A stretch of DNA of 64,000 nt from Bdellovibrionales bacterium (GCA_016713585.1 JADJOV010000011.1:1-64000), one strand, 5' to 3'. Shown: positions 9,257-19,666, numbered from the stretch's first letter. Made by a program: numbers and translations. Notes: generated by a model not told the origin, from the letters alone.

Positions 9257-11093
9257 ATGACAATTCGAGGCCCCTCATATGTTGCACTTTTGTCGTCTGT
9301 CATTCTGTCCGTTCTCGGACCAATCGGATGCACAAAGAGCTCACCACCCAATTCTTCGACATCCAAAACTTCGGTGGAAGTTTTTGCCATAACTAAAGGC
9401 GAAGTGCCTCCGGCGACCTGCAAAGCTACGGGGGTTGTTGAACCCATGCGAAGTCACTATCAGCCGACGGAAGTCACCACGCTTTGTGAGGCCGCAATCA
9501 AAAAGTGCCAAAAAGAGTTAGACACTATTGCTTCAAGACCGACAACTGAACGAACAATAGACAATACCTTGATGGCCTATGAAACGAGCCTCGCTGAATT
9601 TAGCGATGCCGTGTGGCCACTCGCCTTTACTGGTTACACTGCAACAGATGAAGCTGTCCGCAAGGAAGGCTCGGATTGCGATCAAAAAGTAGGCGCGTTT
9701 TCCGTTACTGTCTCGACTCGACGTGATCTCTACATGGCGCTCAGTTCGCGGACCATAAAAGATGCACCCAAAACTCCTGAACAAAGTCGACTGCTCGAAC
9801 AGACACTGTTGAGTTTCGAACAAAATGGATTGAAGCTCAGCGATGCGGACCTTGCAAAGGTTAAGGATCTCAAAACGCAGTTAACTGCAAAGGAAACCCA
9901 ATTCACCACAAACCTCAATGAGGATGTAAGTTCTGTTGATTTTGGCGCTGAAGAACTCCATGGCGCGCCAGATAGTTTTTTGATGGGACTGAAAAAAACT
10001 TCGAATGGTTTGTTCACTGTGACCACCAAGTCCACTGATTTTACTAATCTGATGCAAAATGTTTCAGTCTCTGAATCTAGACATAAGATGCTTTCCGCCT
10101 ACATGAACCGAGGAGGCGACGCCAACACTAAACTTTTGGAAGAAGCCGTAGTGCTGAGAAGCCGTCTTGCAAAAATATTGGGCTTTCCCAACTGGGTTGA
10201 TGCACGCACAAACGATCGAATGGCCAAATCAAGTGCACAGGTTTCTACTTTTCTAAACAATTTAAAAGAGAAATTGAAAGTGCGAAATCAAAGTGATCGC
10301 AACGATTTGCTGACATTCAAAAAACAAATCGACCCAAGCGCAACCTCCCTTGATCCCTGGGACAACGCCTACTATTCATATCAATTGCAGAAACGAGATT
10401 TTAGCCTTGATAATGAAAAAATCCGCGAGTACTTTCCATCGCAAACTGTTTTTGCCGGAATCCTCGATATCTACTCAACTCTATTGGGAGTCAAATTTGT
10501 TAAGGTCGAAAATGCCAAGGTCTGGGCCGATGGGGTCGCTCGGGATTTCGTAGAAGCTCCCTCACAAATGTTTGAAAATTGGGTTTGGAATGCAGATATC
10601 CTCGATCGGATTTCCGGTCACTATTTAAACGCCAACGAAAAACTCCCGAAGGAGCTTTTGAGTCGAATGCTTGCGGCTAAAGATTTTCAACAGGGAGCCA
10701 GGTACACAACTCAACTGCTTTATGCTTTTTTATGATATGACCCTGCATACCCAAGAAAATATCGACAAAGTGGATGTCAACAAAATCTATGCCCAGCTGT
10801 ACAAAGAAATTACAGGACAAGACCCTTTGCCAGGAAGTCTCTTTCCAGCTGGGTTCGGTCATTTGATGGGTGGCTACGACGCCGGTTATTACGGTTATCT
10901 CTGGTCAGAGGTCTACGCCCAAGATATGTTTTCATTGTTCCCAGCCGAGGATCTCACAAATAAGCAATTAGGTCACCGCTACCGTGAAACTATCCTTGCT
11001 CAAGGAAACATGAAGGAACCCATCGAGCTTCTTAAGGCTTTTCTTGGCCGGGCGCCCAGCACTGATGCTTTCTTTAAGATGCTTGGATTTTGA
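9257..11093 (+). pseudogene. M3-family oligopeptidase-like lipoprotein, catalytic core deleted and frameshifted
   Basis: The start has AAGGA upstream and gives a lipoprotein-type signal (SVILSVLGPIGC, then TKSS). The body matches M3 (thimet/oligopeptidase A) peptidases: NRGGDANTKLLEEAV, LAKILGFPNWVDART and, near the end, DFVEAPSQMFENWVW and the terminal AGFGHLMGGYDAGYYGYLWS. The family's zinc-binding HEFGH segment, which should sit just before DFVEAPSQ, is absent: VWAD runs straight into GVARDFVEAPSQ near 10527-10535, an in-frame loss of roughly 120 residues. In addition, a T6 run at 10726-10731 shifts the frame; removing one T restores LLYAFYDMTLHTQ. The product cannot be an active peptidase unless the deletion is an assembly artefact. 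Confidence 0.8.
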
Positions 11094-11179
11094 GATTGTA
11101 GGCTCTATCACAATCATCCTATCGGCATCTTTGATGATGTGCTTCCTTCAAGGCCACTCAAAAGCATCAATTTCCAAAA

Positions 11180-11443
11180 CTAGTCGCGGTGAGCTCCCGA
11201 AGATTTAACCTTCTGCGAGATAAAGTCAGTGAGAGCTCCAACCGTAGCGAAAATAGAACCATCGATCTCGTCGTCTTCAATTCTTATGTTAAACTGTTTT
11301 TCAATCTGAGTCAGTAAGGCCGCAACAGCGAGAGAGTCCAATTCTGGAAGTGCTCCTCGTAACCGAGTTCCAGCGGAAAAGGTCTTGGAGCGCCCATTGA
11401 GTTTCAAGGTCTTCTCTAAAAGCTCGATAACTTCATTTTCCAT
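11180..11443 (-). CDS. Acyl carrier protein
   Basis: The 87-residue acidic protein has the ACP four-helix pattern, with LPELDSLAVAALL carrying the Ser that would receive phosphopantetheine (DSL motif). It would hold an acyl or aminoacyl thioester made by the adjacent AMP-forming ligase. It is the last gene of a minus-strand set with the decarboxylase, ligase and acyltransferase; the gap to the decarboxylase is 21 bp. It is unlikely to be the housekeeping fatty-acid ACP because it lacks fab neighbours and fits the exosortase-A-associated ACP arrangement. Confidence 0.85.
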   Translation of the reverse strand: MENEVIELLEKTLKLNGRSKTFSAGTRLRGALPELDSLAVAALLTQIEKQFNIRIEDDEIDGSIFATVGALTDFISQKVKSSGAHRD

Positions 11444-11464
11444 ATTTTTGGCCTTTCTTATTCC

Positions 11465-12679
11465 TTAGATAAAGATTTCACGAGCCACCCTTTGACTCAG
11501 AAATTGACTCGGGCTTGCCGTCAATCCGTAGGCCCCAGACTGAAATATAACAACTAGATCGCCAACCTCACTTAAAGTGAGCTCAACTTGGGTCGCAAAG
11601 GTATCCAGCGGCGTACAGAGTGGTCCCACAACATTGACCACTTCTCGAACGCTCGATTGAAGACGATTGCCCACGCACAACGGAAAATTTCTTTTGATCA
11701 CCTGACCCAGATTCCCTGTGGCCGCAAGATGGCAGTTCATTCCACCATCCAGAACCAAAAATTTTTGGCCACGAGATATTTTGATATCGACAATTCGTGA
11801 AACAAAAAGGCCACATTCCCCTACTAAAAATCGACCTAGTTCAATCACAGGGACTGCACGCGGGTAGACTTTCAAAAAATCTGGAACTTCTTGAAAAAGA
11901 GTTTCGCCAATAGCAACAACATCAACGGCCTTGTCATTTTCAAAATAAGGAATACCTAAGCCACCACCAAAATTAAACACCCGCAATGAATTCAAAAACA
12001 AGGAGCTCATGGACTTAACCATGGCAAAACTCAGACGAATGGTCTGACAGATTGTTTGAGCATCTAGATTTTGAGACCCTGCAAAAATATGAATTCCTTC
12101 AATCTCTAGTCCAAGAGTCGCTACTTCTACACACACCTCGGGAATTTGTTCGCTATCAATTCCAAAAGCTTTTGAACCCCCACCCATTCTCAAGCCACTG
12201 GACTTCATATCAAACTGTGGGTTAATTCTTAACCCAAGCCGTGCCGGCGTATTCAGTTTCTTGGACAGTCCAGCTATTCGACGAATTTCATGGATTGATT
12301 CGGCATAGATAAGAACTTGCTCAGAGATTGCAAGAGTTAGCTCATCGTCAGTTTTACCGGGTCCCGCAAAAGATATTTCTTTTGCAGGCATTCCAGATCT
12401 TAAAACTAGTTGTAACTCCCTTGTCGAAGCTACATCAAACCCATTCACCCGACCTGCCATAAACGAGACGAGCTCAGGCATCGGATTAGCTTTGACGGCA
12501 TAATGAATTTGAATTTCCTTCGGAAGGCTCTTGCGCAACTCCTGTATTTTCTTTTCGATCACAGCGCTGTGATATAGATAGAAGGGCGTGCCGCCCTTGC
12601 CCGCGACCGCCCATTCAGAGATTTTTCGTCCCTGAACCAGAACCTCATCTTGGCTCAAATCAAAATAAGTATGGATCAT
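11465..12679 (-). CDS. PLP-dependent decarboxylase (exosortase-A-associated type)
   Basis: The protein is a fold-type III (alanine racemase-like barrel) decarboxylase related to diaminopimelate and ornithine decarboxylases. IHYAVKANPMPELV carries the lysine that binds PLP; GGGLGIPYF is the phosphate-binding glycine loop; LDGGMNCHLAATGNLGQ and GPLCTPLDTF supply the active-site Cys region. The whole resembles TIGR03099, a decarboxylase found beside exosortase A. It probably acts on an amino acid or aminoacyl group handled by the neighbouring ligase and ACP. I start it at the ATG at 12679, which overlaps the ligase stop as TGATG, the usual sign of translational coupling; a TTG one codon upstream is also open. 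Confidence 0.85.
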   Translation of the reverse strand: MIHTYFDLSQDEVLVQGRKISEWAVAGKGGTPFYLYHSAVIEKKIQELRKSLPKEIQIHYAVKANPMPELVSFMAGRVNGFDVASTRELQLVLRSGMPAKEISFAGPGKTDDELTLAISEQVLIYAESIHEIRRIAGLSKKLNTPARLGLRINPQFDMKSSGLRMGGGSKAFGIDSEQIPEVCVEVATLGLEIEGIHIFAGSQNLDAQTICQTIRLSFAMVKSMSSLFLNSLRVFNFGGGLGIPYFENDKAVDVVAIGETLFQEVPDFLKVYPRAVPVIELGRFLVGECGLFVSRIVDIKISRGQKFLVLDGGMNCHLAATGNLGQVIKRNFPLCVGNRLQSSVREVVNVVGPLCTPLDTFATQVELTLSEVGDLVVIFQSGAYGLTASPSQFLSQRVAREIFI

Positions 12680-14359
12680 CAAATTGTTCCCTCTTTCGAC
12701 TGACTCACCATGTACTCCTGACGAACACTGGGTCGGTCGAGCTTTCCATTCTGATTGCGAGGATGAGGCGAAGTCCGAACTAGAATATCAGCTGGAACCA
12801 TATACAAGGGCATTATTTTGCAACAATGTTCGAGAATTTTTTCTCTCCCTTCTTCAGGGGTCGTGATCACAGCATCATCCAAAACAACCGAGACGACAAC
12901 ACTTTGCCCCAAACTCTCATGGGGGACTCCAAAGGCAAGAACTTCGAAAACACAGCCACTGCTCCCAACAACTTCTTCAATCTCTATCGGACTGATTCGA
13001 TACCCTGAACTTTTAATCATTTCATCATTTCGACCTATAAAGAAAATATACCCGTCATCGTCCTTCTTGACGATATCTCCTGAGAAAACACAAACCTCGG
13101 GCAAAATGATCTCTTGGGGGCGACTCTGAGAACTCAATGGAAGATTTCTATACTTTTCCTTAGTTTTTTCTGGGTCATTCCAATAACCCAACCCGACTAG
13201 CGCTCCCCGATGAACTAGCTCGCCGGGTTCCCCAGAATCACATGGTGTTCCGTCATCTCTAACACCAAAACCTCAGCATTTGGGATCGCCTTGCCGATCG
13301 ATTCTGGTATTCGATCAACCTGATCCGGCGGCAAATAGGTCGATCGAAAGGACTCAGTCAAGCCATACATCAAAAATGGCTTTGTGAGAGGAAAATGCTG
13401 GCGAAGCTTTTAACAATTCAAGTGGCATTCGTCCTCCGGTGTTTGCAAAATACCGCAAATGCTTTGTGACCGAATCCGGCCACTTCAATGCGGCTATTTG
13501 ATTCCACAGTGGAGGGACCGCCGTTAAACCAGTAATCTTTTCAGACATCACAAGACTCAAGATATCCCTTGGAGCCATGTAATCCAGCAAACAGACTCTC
13601 GCCCCAACAAAGAAAGCGGTCGTCAACTGACTAAAGCCAGCGTCAAACGAAAGAGGTAAAACTGCGAGTAACACATCGGACGAAACATTTTCCAAATAAG
13701 ATACTACACTTTTAGCACCAAAGACCATATTTCGGTGGGAGAGAACAACCCCTTTCGGCCTTCCAGTGCTTCCAGATGTATAGAGAATTCCCACAGCGTC
13801 AGTGTCCACCATGGGCTCCAACGAATGCTCAAATTCTTCCGCCGAAAAAGAGGCCTCGCTCCCTGTCGCCTGAAGATCCTTCCATTCAAGAATCTGAATC
13901 TCACGGTGGTGTCGATTCTTAAGTCGAGATGAAGTCTTTATTCCTTCAGAACCAGTTTCATCATCTGCGAAGACAATGATCTCCAAATCAAGTACCTCGA
14001 AATCGGACGGGTCAAACAATTCAAACCGTCCGCGCGAAGTGATTAATACTTTAGCCCCTGAGTCCACGAGAATATGCTTTGCCTGATCCTTTTCAGAATC
14101 GGATTGACTGGGACAAAATGTTGCAAGCAGCTGCAGTTCCAAAGCAAGCAATCACAAATTCAATACGTTTTTCTAAAAATATGGCAATTCGATCCTGTCT
14201 GTGAATATTTCGCGCCCGCAGGAACCTCCCAAACCCTTGGCAGGAATTGGCCAGAGCCAGGTAATCTATTGATCGCCCGTGACAGGTCAATGCAATAGCC
14301 TCAGGATTTTCTTGAGCCGAGAAAGATACAAGATGATGAAGTAAATATCTAGATTTCAC
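12679..14359 (-). pseudogene. AMP-forming acyl-CoA ligase (exosortase-A-associated type), frameshifted
   Basis: Three main fragments assemble into one ANL-superfamily adenylating enzyme. The first (14093-14359) is the N-terminus, ending near FGTAAAC. A short stretch in the third frame reads FVPVNPILK. The second (13354-14151) has the P-loop SGSTGRPKGVVLSHRN and LPLSFDAG. Around 13192-13353 the frame changes again within the YGLTES region. The last (12679-13191) has the hinge and C-terminal motifs FFIGRNDEMIKSSGYR and NQNGKLDR, with the catalytic Lys. I count at least three indels, one beside an A-run. The family activates an acid as AMP ester and loads it on CoA or ACP. The product is either inactive or the indels are sequencing errors; the cluster is otherwise intact. 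Confidence 0.8.
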
Positions 14360-15052
14360 ATTTCACCTTTCCCAGGATCCACTGAACTTCATGGTTTCTA
14401 TTGCCACTTTCGGGCCGGATTTCCTTCCAAACTTCCCCATCTGGAATGTTCGTGCCACTCACGACAACAGAATGGGGAGCTATCGTCACCCGCGCACCGA
14501 TTGTTGTATGAGGCATGACTAGGCTGTAAACCCCGATCGTCGATCCTGGTCCGATTTTCACAGGTCCAACATTTGTTCGTCCAGAGAGACTGACATTCCC
14601 AGAAATTATTGATCCACGTCCAAGAATGCAAAGATCGCCAATCTCAATCAAAAACGGAGAGTCCAAGATCCCGCCAATCGCAACATTCTTACCGATTTTC
14701 GCACCAAAGAGTCTCCCTATCAAAGGCATTGCCGGTTCTAAGTTAAACAAAAACAATGCCCTCAATCCAAAATAATGGATTATGGTTAGAAGCTTCCAAT
14801 AGGCAAAATCAGCCCCTCAGAATTAAGTTCACCCCGCCCAATCGGTCGAACCATCAACAAAAATCGCAGGAGAAAACCTGAAAGAACACCATAAACTGTC
14901 ACCAGAATCGCAACATTGGTCAAATATCCATAAGCACCTAGATTTTGGATTAAAAAGTTCGCCAGCCCGACAAACAGAATCCCTCCGGCGGCAAGCGATA
15001 GTCCGATCACACAAATAGCGGAATACAGAAAATCCCATGGAGAAACCTTCAA
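14349..15052 (-). CDS. Membrane-anchored hexapeptide (LbH) acyltransferase, one frameshift
   Basis: The N-terminal part has two to three membrane segments (FLYSAICVIGLSLAAGGILFVGL and VAILVTVYGVLSGFLL); the C-terminal part (14349-14765) has left-handed beta-helix hexapeptide repeats (IGKNVAIGGILDSP, IGDLCILGRG, VKIGPGSTIGVYSLV, TIGARVTIAPHSVV). The two parts lie in different frames; changing frame between 14766 and 14795 gives continuous sequence (YWKLLTIIHYFGL). The layout resembles the C-terminal modules of Pls-type synthetases and the transferases of exosortase-A loci. I infer transfer of the ACP-bound product to an acceptor at the inner membrane. The start chosen is a TTG at 15052 with GGAGG 7 bases upstream; the frame is open further up to 15226. 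Confidence 0.65.
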
Positions 15053-15279
15053 GCAAAAACCTCCATCAATAGACAAATCACTATTAAACCAAAAAATGAT
15101 TTCCTTTTTAATATATTCATCCCCAGTCAAAAAATAAAGAGTGAACGAAATTCCCAGCCTTTTCCCTCGGCACAACTTGTGCCATATTTTGTCCTCAGGG
15201 CGCGTGCAATAGCAAACGGACCACATTCGACACCAAGCATTTGGTTGCTTCTCGAATAGGCTTCAAATAAGATTTTCCA

Positions 15280-16121
15280 ATGGACCCAAGTCTTGATATC
15301 TATAAATTTGAGCGTCTGGCTCCTCTCTTAGAGCAGATTTCCTTGACCCAAAAGGTATTGAATCCTCGCCGTAGTAGTTTGACCAGATTAGCGCACCGGC
15401 TCGGCTATAAATCACCGCGAAGTCTTGGAATGGTGTTTGGTGGAAAAGATTGCCAAGCGCCATGATGATTCATCGTTTAAGTTCAATGTTGAAGTTGAAT
15501 TTTGAACAGCGTGAGTACTTGTATTCGCTCTTAGCTTTAGAAAAACTTAAGAATCAGGTCGCAGATCCACGGGCATTGACTCAGGCTGTTGAAAGTAGCA
15601 ACCCGCTCATTAAGAATGATGTTGTCATTTCAACCTTAGAGTTTAACTTTATTGCTCAATGGTTTCACATTGTGATTCGACAGCTGATTAAGGCCGGTTG
15701 GGGACAGATTATACCAGAGGAGTTCTGCCAAAAATTAAAAAATAAAGTAACGGAACAAGAGGTTCTTTCAGCTCTTCAGACTTTGCAAAAGCTAAATCTG
15801 ATTTCCTGGGACGAAAGTCAAAAAATGTATACTTGTCCAATTGCCAGCTTTTCAACTGCTAATGACATCAGTTCCGAAGCAATTCGCAAACATCATCACC
15901 AAATGATTGAACGTGCCTCTGAAGCGTTAACTGAGGAGTCTGTTGAAAATAGAGAATTCACTAGCGCAACATTTGCGTTTGATAAGAAAGACCTTCCTGA
16001 GGTTAAGGAACTTATTCGCTCTTTTCGCGACCGTATGGAGAAGCTATATGCAAATGATAAGGCAATGGATATCTATCAGCTTAATGTTCAATTTTTTCCT
16101 CATACTCAGGGGGACCCTTAG
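15280..16121 (+). CDS. TIGR02147-family regulator, one frameshift
   Basis: The N-terminal fragment from 15280 reads IYKFERLAPLLEQ and SSLTRLAHRLGYKSPRSLGMV, the HTH part of TIGR02147. The frame then shifts near 15430-15460 and KRLPSAMMIHRLSSMLKL continues from 15450. The remainder (LKLNFEQREYLYSLLALEKL, LQKLNLISWDESQKMY, IRKHHHQMIERASEAL, FAFDKKDLPEVKELIRSFRD) is the DUF4423-like C-terminal domain, complete to the end. Joined, it has the normal family length of about 280 residues. In Bdellovibrio-type genomes members of this family often sit just upstream of a secreted protein gene, as here, so it may control the neighbour. Confidence 0.7.
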
Positions 16122-16149
16122 GGCCCGCGCAATATTAAATGGTCCAAGT

Positions 16150-17631
16150 ATGTGCGGTGGATTTTGTTTATTCTTGCTTCTGATGGGCCCGCAGGCCTTT
16201 TCTATTGTCAAAGATCGTGTCGGCAATGGCGGTGAACTTTCTGAAAGACAGATAACTCTCATCTACGCTAACTTTTCAAGCACTCTGACTCGGTGTTTAT
16301 CAAACAGATTCTGTCCTAATGAATCGAAAGCCCGGACTTTGACTCAAAAAATTCATTCCGCATTTCCCCAAGAAAGTGAAAATTCTTTTGCACAATTAAA
16401 GTTTCTTTCTGCCAGATTAAATCCCGAAATCTTCGGGCCCGGTCAGTCCGCTGCGCTTTGGATGACGAAGCCAGAAATTGGTGCCGTAATTTTTGTGAAT
16501 ACGGACAGACTCACCCTGGATGAAAACGAGAGGCGTCGCCCAATTTCGCCGACGGAAGCCTTTCGAATACTTTTTGTTGCCCTCGGCACGCATCAAAATG
16601 AAGTTGATTTACTCTGGCTCGATTCGATAGCCTTTGAGATTTTTCAAACAACTGAAAAAAACCTTCGAGGCCCCTCCCTTAAAGAGGATTTTTTGGCAGC
16701 AGAGACTTGGTTGGCCTTTTTTTACACAAGAATGAGTGAATACCTCAGAATTTGCTTGGCTGAATCCCTTTGTGCAAGCACCCAATGGCAGAAGGACGTG
16801 CTGGGTGCAATTCTCAAAAATATGAATCAAGAACGTCCCGCCGCAGACACTCTTCGGTTCGAATCGGGCCAGGCAAATCCTGAGCTTTTCACTGTTGATG
16901 GCGTGATAAAATCCGCAGTCACTGGCCTTGCGCCAGGAGCCCCGATTTTTTTTAACTTCGATTATTTATACCTGGTTCAGAAAAACCGTGAATTTCCGCT
17001 TTCGACTGATGTCCTGCTGGGCCTTTTGATTCACGAGCTTGGACATCATGCAGGTATTGTCGATCACGGGGGCCTTGACCTTTTGGGCCACACAGTTGCC
17101 AAACATTTTCAAAATTATCACCCCATGATTACATTTCAGGAAGAGGCTGAGGTCGGATACTTTCACAAGCCGGCCCTGTTTCGTGCACTATTGCTCAATG
17201 GACCGAAAGCCGACCATTTAATACCAAGCCCAACCAAAATATTCCTCGCTGATGAACTTTATATTTATGATTTTAATCCTGTAATAGAGCCATTCTTAAA
17301 ATGCCCCCAAGGTCTTCGTCGAAAGGACTATCGAATCAATTCGGCTAACTGGACTGGGAATACATCAGAAAGCGAGTCCTTTAAAACAGTTCCCTATAAC
17401 CACCTTGGTCAGAAGTGGTATCGGTTTAAGCCCGTTCTGTATGATTTTCTAGTCAAGGGCTCTCTTCTCTGTGCCAACGAGGCTGAAATAAATTCTGTTG
17501 AATTTTTAACTCAGGAAATTAAAATCCAATACTCCCGGGAATATCGCCCGTCTGAACTTGGAAAGGAGTTTTCGCCATCATTTCACTATATTTTTGATTC
17601 TACTGAAGCAAGTCTGATGCCTGGCCCTTAG
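16150..17631 (+). CDS. Secreted HExxH protein, putative metallopeptidase
   Basis: From the ATG at 16150 the protein starts with a signal-like hydrophobic stretch (FCLFLLLMGPQAFS), then VGNGGELSERQ, a start seen in several exported Bdellovibrio proteins. Around residue 300 it has LLIHELGHHAGIVDHGG: HExxH followed by further histidines in an HExxHHxxxVDH spacing, consistent with a zinc site. Otherwise I recognise no family; the C-terminal 150 residues look beta-rich. The frame is open upstream to 15943 but overlaps the preceding regulator; an ATG at 16084 is the alternative start. The stop codon (TAG) lies at the beginning of the 62-bp repeat and is shared with it. A degradative enzyme acting on prey or environmental protein is possible but not shown. 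Confidence 0.6.
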   Translation: MCGGFCLFLLLMGPQAFSIVKDRVGNGGELSERQITLIYANFSSTLTRCLSNRFCPNESKARTLTQKIHSAFPQESENSFAQLKFLSARLNPEIFGPGQSAALWMTKPEIGAVIFVNTDRLTLDENERRRPISPTEAFRILFVALGTHQNEVDLLWLDSIAFEIFQTTEKNLRGPSLKEDFLAAETWLAFFYTRMSEYLRICLAESLCASTQWQKDVLGAILKNMNQERPAADTLRFESGQANPELFTVDGVIKSAVTGLAPGAPIFFNFDYLYLVQKNREFPLSTDVLLGLLIHELGHHAGIVDHGGLDLLGHTVAKHFQNYHPMITFQEEAEVGYFHKPALFRALLLNGPKADHLIPSPTKIFLADELYIYDFNPVIEPFLKCPQGLRRKDYRINSANWTGNTSESESFKTVPYNHLGQKWYRFKPVLYDFLVKGSLLCANEAEINSVEFLTQEIKIQYSREYRPSELGKEFSPSFHYIFDSTEASLMPGP

Positions 17632-17685
17632 GACCTTTGCCCTTTGTAAATGCCTGCAGAGCCAGAACACAAATAGCTAACAAAA
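17624..17685 (+). repeat. 62-bp perfect direct repeat, copy A
   Basis: Identical at all 62 positions to 20373-20434, same orientation. It contains the stop of the HExxH gene and, on the other strand, an orphan copy of the last 18 or so codons of the ClC channel gene. The two copies frame a 2.69-kb segment. Confidence 0.95.
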
Positions 17686-18136
17686 TAAGCACACGGACCC
17701 CCTATCTATCGGAGGGAATCAACAATGTCATAAAAACCATGAAGCGAAAGGCCTATGGTTATCGAAACATGGGTTACTTTAGACTCGAAATTATGCAGGT
17801 CTGTGGCTATTTAAACTCGAGATATTGCTCAATGTAAAATCAGCTACTTACACTTTTTTGATATAGAGCCCTGGGGATGGGATCTTTCTAGAAAGAGTGG
17901 GGATTATGTGGATAACCCAGCTAGACGTTGGACCGGAAGTCCATTAAAACGCGGACGGCATTTTAAGACCTTTCTCCGAGGATCAGATCCAAAAATTTGA
18001 GGACAGAATGGAAGGTCCTTTCTTCCTTCAATATGAGGGGTCGGTCATCCATGACTCAGGGCCTCTAGGCCGGCCCTGAAACCCGCCGTTGGACGCTCGT
18101 CGTGAGCGCCCAAGCAAAAAGAATCAGATGATGGAA
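17686..18136. other. Non-coding region with two hairpins, left part of inserted segment
   Basis: No convincing gene is seen in these 451 bases. Near the HNH stop lie two inverted repeats: CAGGGCC...GGCCCTG (18057-18078) and, about 20 bases on, CGCTC...GAGCG. They could form RNA or DNA hairpins, either as a terminator-like structure without a T-run or as recognition sites for the element. Confidence 0.4.
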
Positions 18137-19123
18137 TCAACATCCGGCTTTGTAACGAAATTTGTTGTGCGATGAACACATCGGCCTTAAATTGAAGGAC
18201 TCATTCCCGCCGCCGGCAAACCGAGGATGGACGTGGTCAACCTGGAGAAAGTGTTTTGACCCGCAAATCTTTCCAGTCCTTGAATCCTTAAATTGACACC
18301 CAAGATTCGGACTCAAAATGATTTTTTTGACCGAGGATGGAATCGGTTTCCCAGAGATATTCTGAGTGCCTTTGACTTCCGCCGCGGAATTTGACTCCGT
18401 GCTGGGGGACGGTGCCCTGTGATTCTTGACGGAAGTATTGACTCCGGTTCGCTGTTTGACATAGCGCTGCGCAAGACTCGTAATCACCTCAGCAAATGTG
18501 GCCCCAGGCAGGGCGTGGGATAACAGCTCCTTCGCTCGATCTAGAATTTCCATTTGCTCTTTGCTTAAGGTCAGTTCAATTCTGACAGATTCATCTTTCT
18601 GAATCTTTTGCTTGAACTGAGTCTGCGGTGATAGGTTAAATTCCTTGGCCAAGATCAATTCACTCTCTGGTCCGGTTTTGTTCTCGAGCCTTTCAAGAAG
18701 GTCCCTCTTTTCACTCGGCAAAAGCTGAGTCTTGCTTTCTTTCTTGGCAAGTCTGAGGACCTGCTGAACCTGAGAAACTTGGGTTAACTTCAAGGTCCCA
18801 TTTTCGATCTTGTTTCCAAGCTCTGGCACTTGCTGCATCATTCGCGCGGCATCGATTCGCCGCTGGGCACTGGCCGGAGTATAGCCAATCTCCCTGACCA
18901 AGTAATCAAACAAACTGGAGCAGGCCATGGGAAGGTAGAGCTTTCGCAGATCGATCTCGACAATTATTTGCAATATTTGATGGGTCAGTTTGCGCTCTTC
19001 GGCCACTCGGTTTTTAAGTTCGCAATGGAGCTCTTCGTTTTTGAGCTTGGACAAGTTTTCACAGACAGATTGAAGTGATTGAGGCGCTTGAGCCACTTCG
19101 GTGGAGTTAAATTTTTGAGTCAT
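18137..19123 (-). CDS. HNH endonuclease-like protein
   Basis: About 328 residues. The N-terminal two-thirds are helical and charged (FDYLVREIGYTPASAQRRIDAARMM), a part shared by many HNH proteins of Bdellovibrio-type genomes. The C-terminus has the HNH fold: LGCQFKDSRTGKICGSKHFLQVDHVHPRF, then NLRPMCSSHNKFR, giving Cys pairs for a structural zinc and H-N-H-type residues. I infer a DNA nicking or cutting enzyme. I place the start at the ATG at 19123, which has AAAGGA 6 bases upstream; the frame is open to 19186. It lies alone, surrounded by non-coding DNA, inside the 62-bp-repeat-framed segment, so self-propagation resembling a homing endonuclease is conceivable. Confidence 0.8.
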   Translation of the reverse strand: MTQKFNSTEVAQAPQSLQSVCENLSKLKNEELHCELKNRVAEERKLTHQILQIIVEIDLRKLYLPMACSSLFDYLVREIGYTPASAQRRIDAARMMQQVPELGNKIENGTLKLTQVSQVQQVLRLAKKESKTQLLPSEKRDLLERLENKTGPESELILAKEFNLSPQTQFKQKIQKDESVRIELTLSKEQMEILDRAKELLSHALPGATFAEVITSLAQRYVKQRTGVNTSVKNHRAPSPSTESNSAAEVKGTQNISGKPIPSSVKKIILSPNLGCQFKDSRTGKICGSKHFLQVDHVHPRFAGGGNESFNLRPMCSSHNKFRYKAGC

Positions 19124-19666
19124 GGTTGATTCCTTTCTAGTGGTTGAAATTTCAGAAGGAGTATAGCATGGGTTTTTGGAGTGCATTTTTTAGGTTTTTG
19201 CGAAGTGAAATAGTCTTTGGAAGAGACGAATAGATTGCCTACAAATTGTTAAAATGGCCCCCGGTGTGGCGATCAACGATAGGAGCCGGGACCACCGCAT
19301 TTTCATTTTTTTAGTAAATCAGGGGCCGTCTAGTGAAAGAAAAAAAGTCGTCAACGGCAAAATGCATGACAAAGAGCATGATAAGCAAAATATTAATATT
19401 AATGTAAATGTAACTGGCCTGCCTTCGACGGGCAGATACTCAAATTGATAGATGAGCTCAAGTCAAATTAAACCCGCATCCCCACAAATTCTAGAAAGAG
19501 GCCTAGGGATGTCTAAAGAGTGAGAGCTGACGCTACAAAATTTGTCTCATCCCAAGAGTGCCAATCCTCAGAGCTTGCATGTGCTTTTCTCAATCCCATC
19601 ATAATGGCATCAGCGTTGCAGGGGTAAGAGATATTACGAATTTTACACAAACGAGGGAGCCCGGTG
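19124..19666. other. Intergenic region upstream of HNH and exported-protein genes
   Basis: These 543 bases separate two divergent starts. I see no supported gene; short frames here lack ribosome sites and family resemblance. An AT-rich stretch around 19388-19410 (AATATTAATATTAATG) may be part of a promoter. Confidence 0.4.

Noticed and set aside
17637..17837. Short plus-strand frame starting MPFVNACRARTQ, also present at 20386
   Set aside because: Both are antisense to the ClC C-terminus within the 62-bp repeat; they are a by-product of the duplication, not a gene family.
18815..18845. Sigma-54 promoter-like TGGCAC...TGC
   Set aside because: Spacing is wrong and it lies inside the HNH coding sequence.
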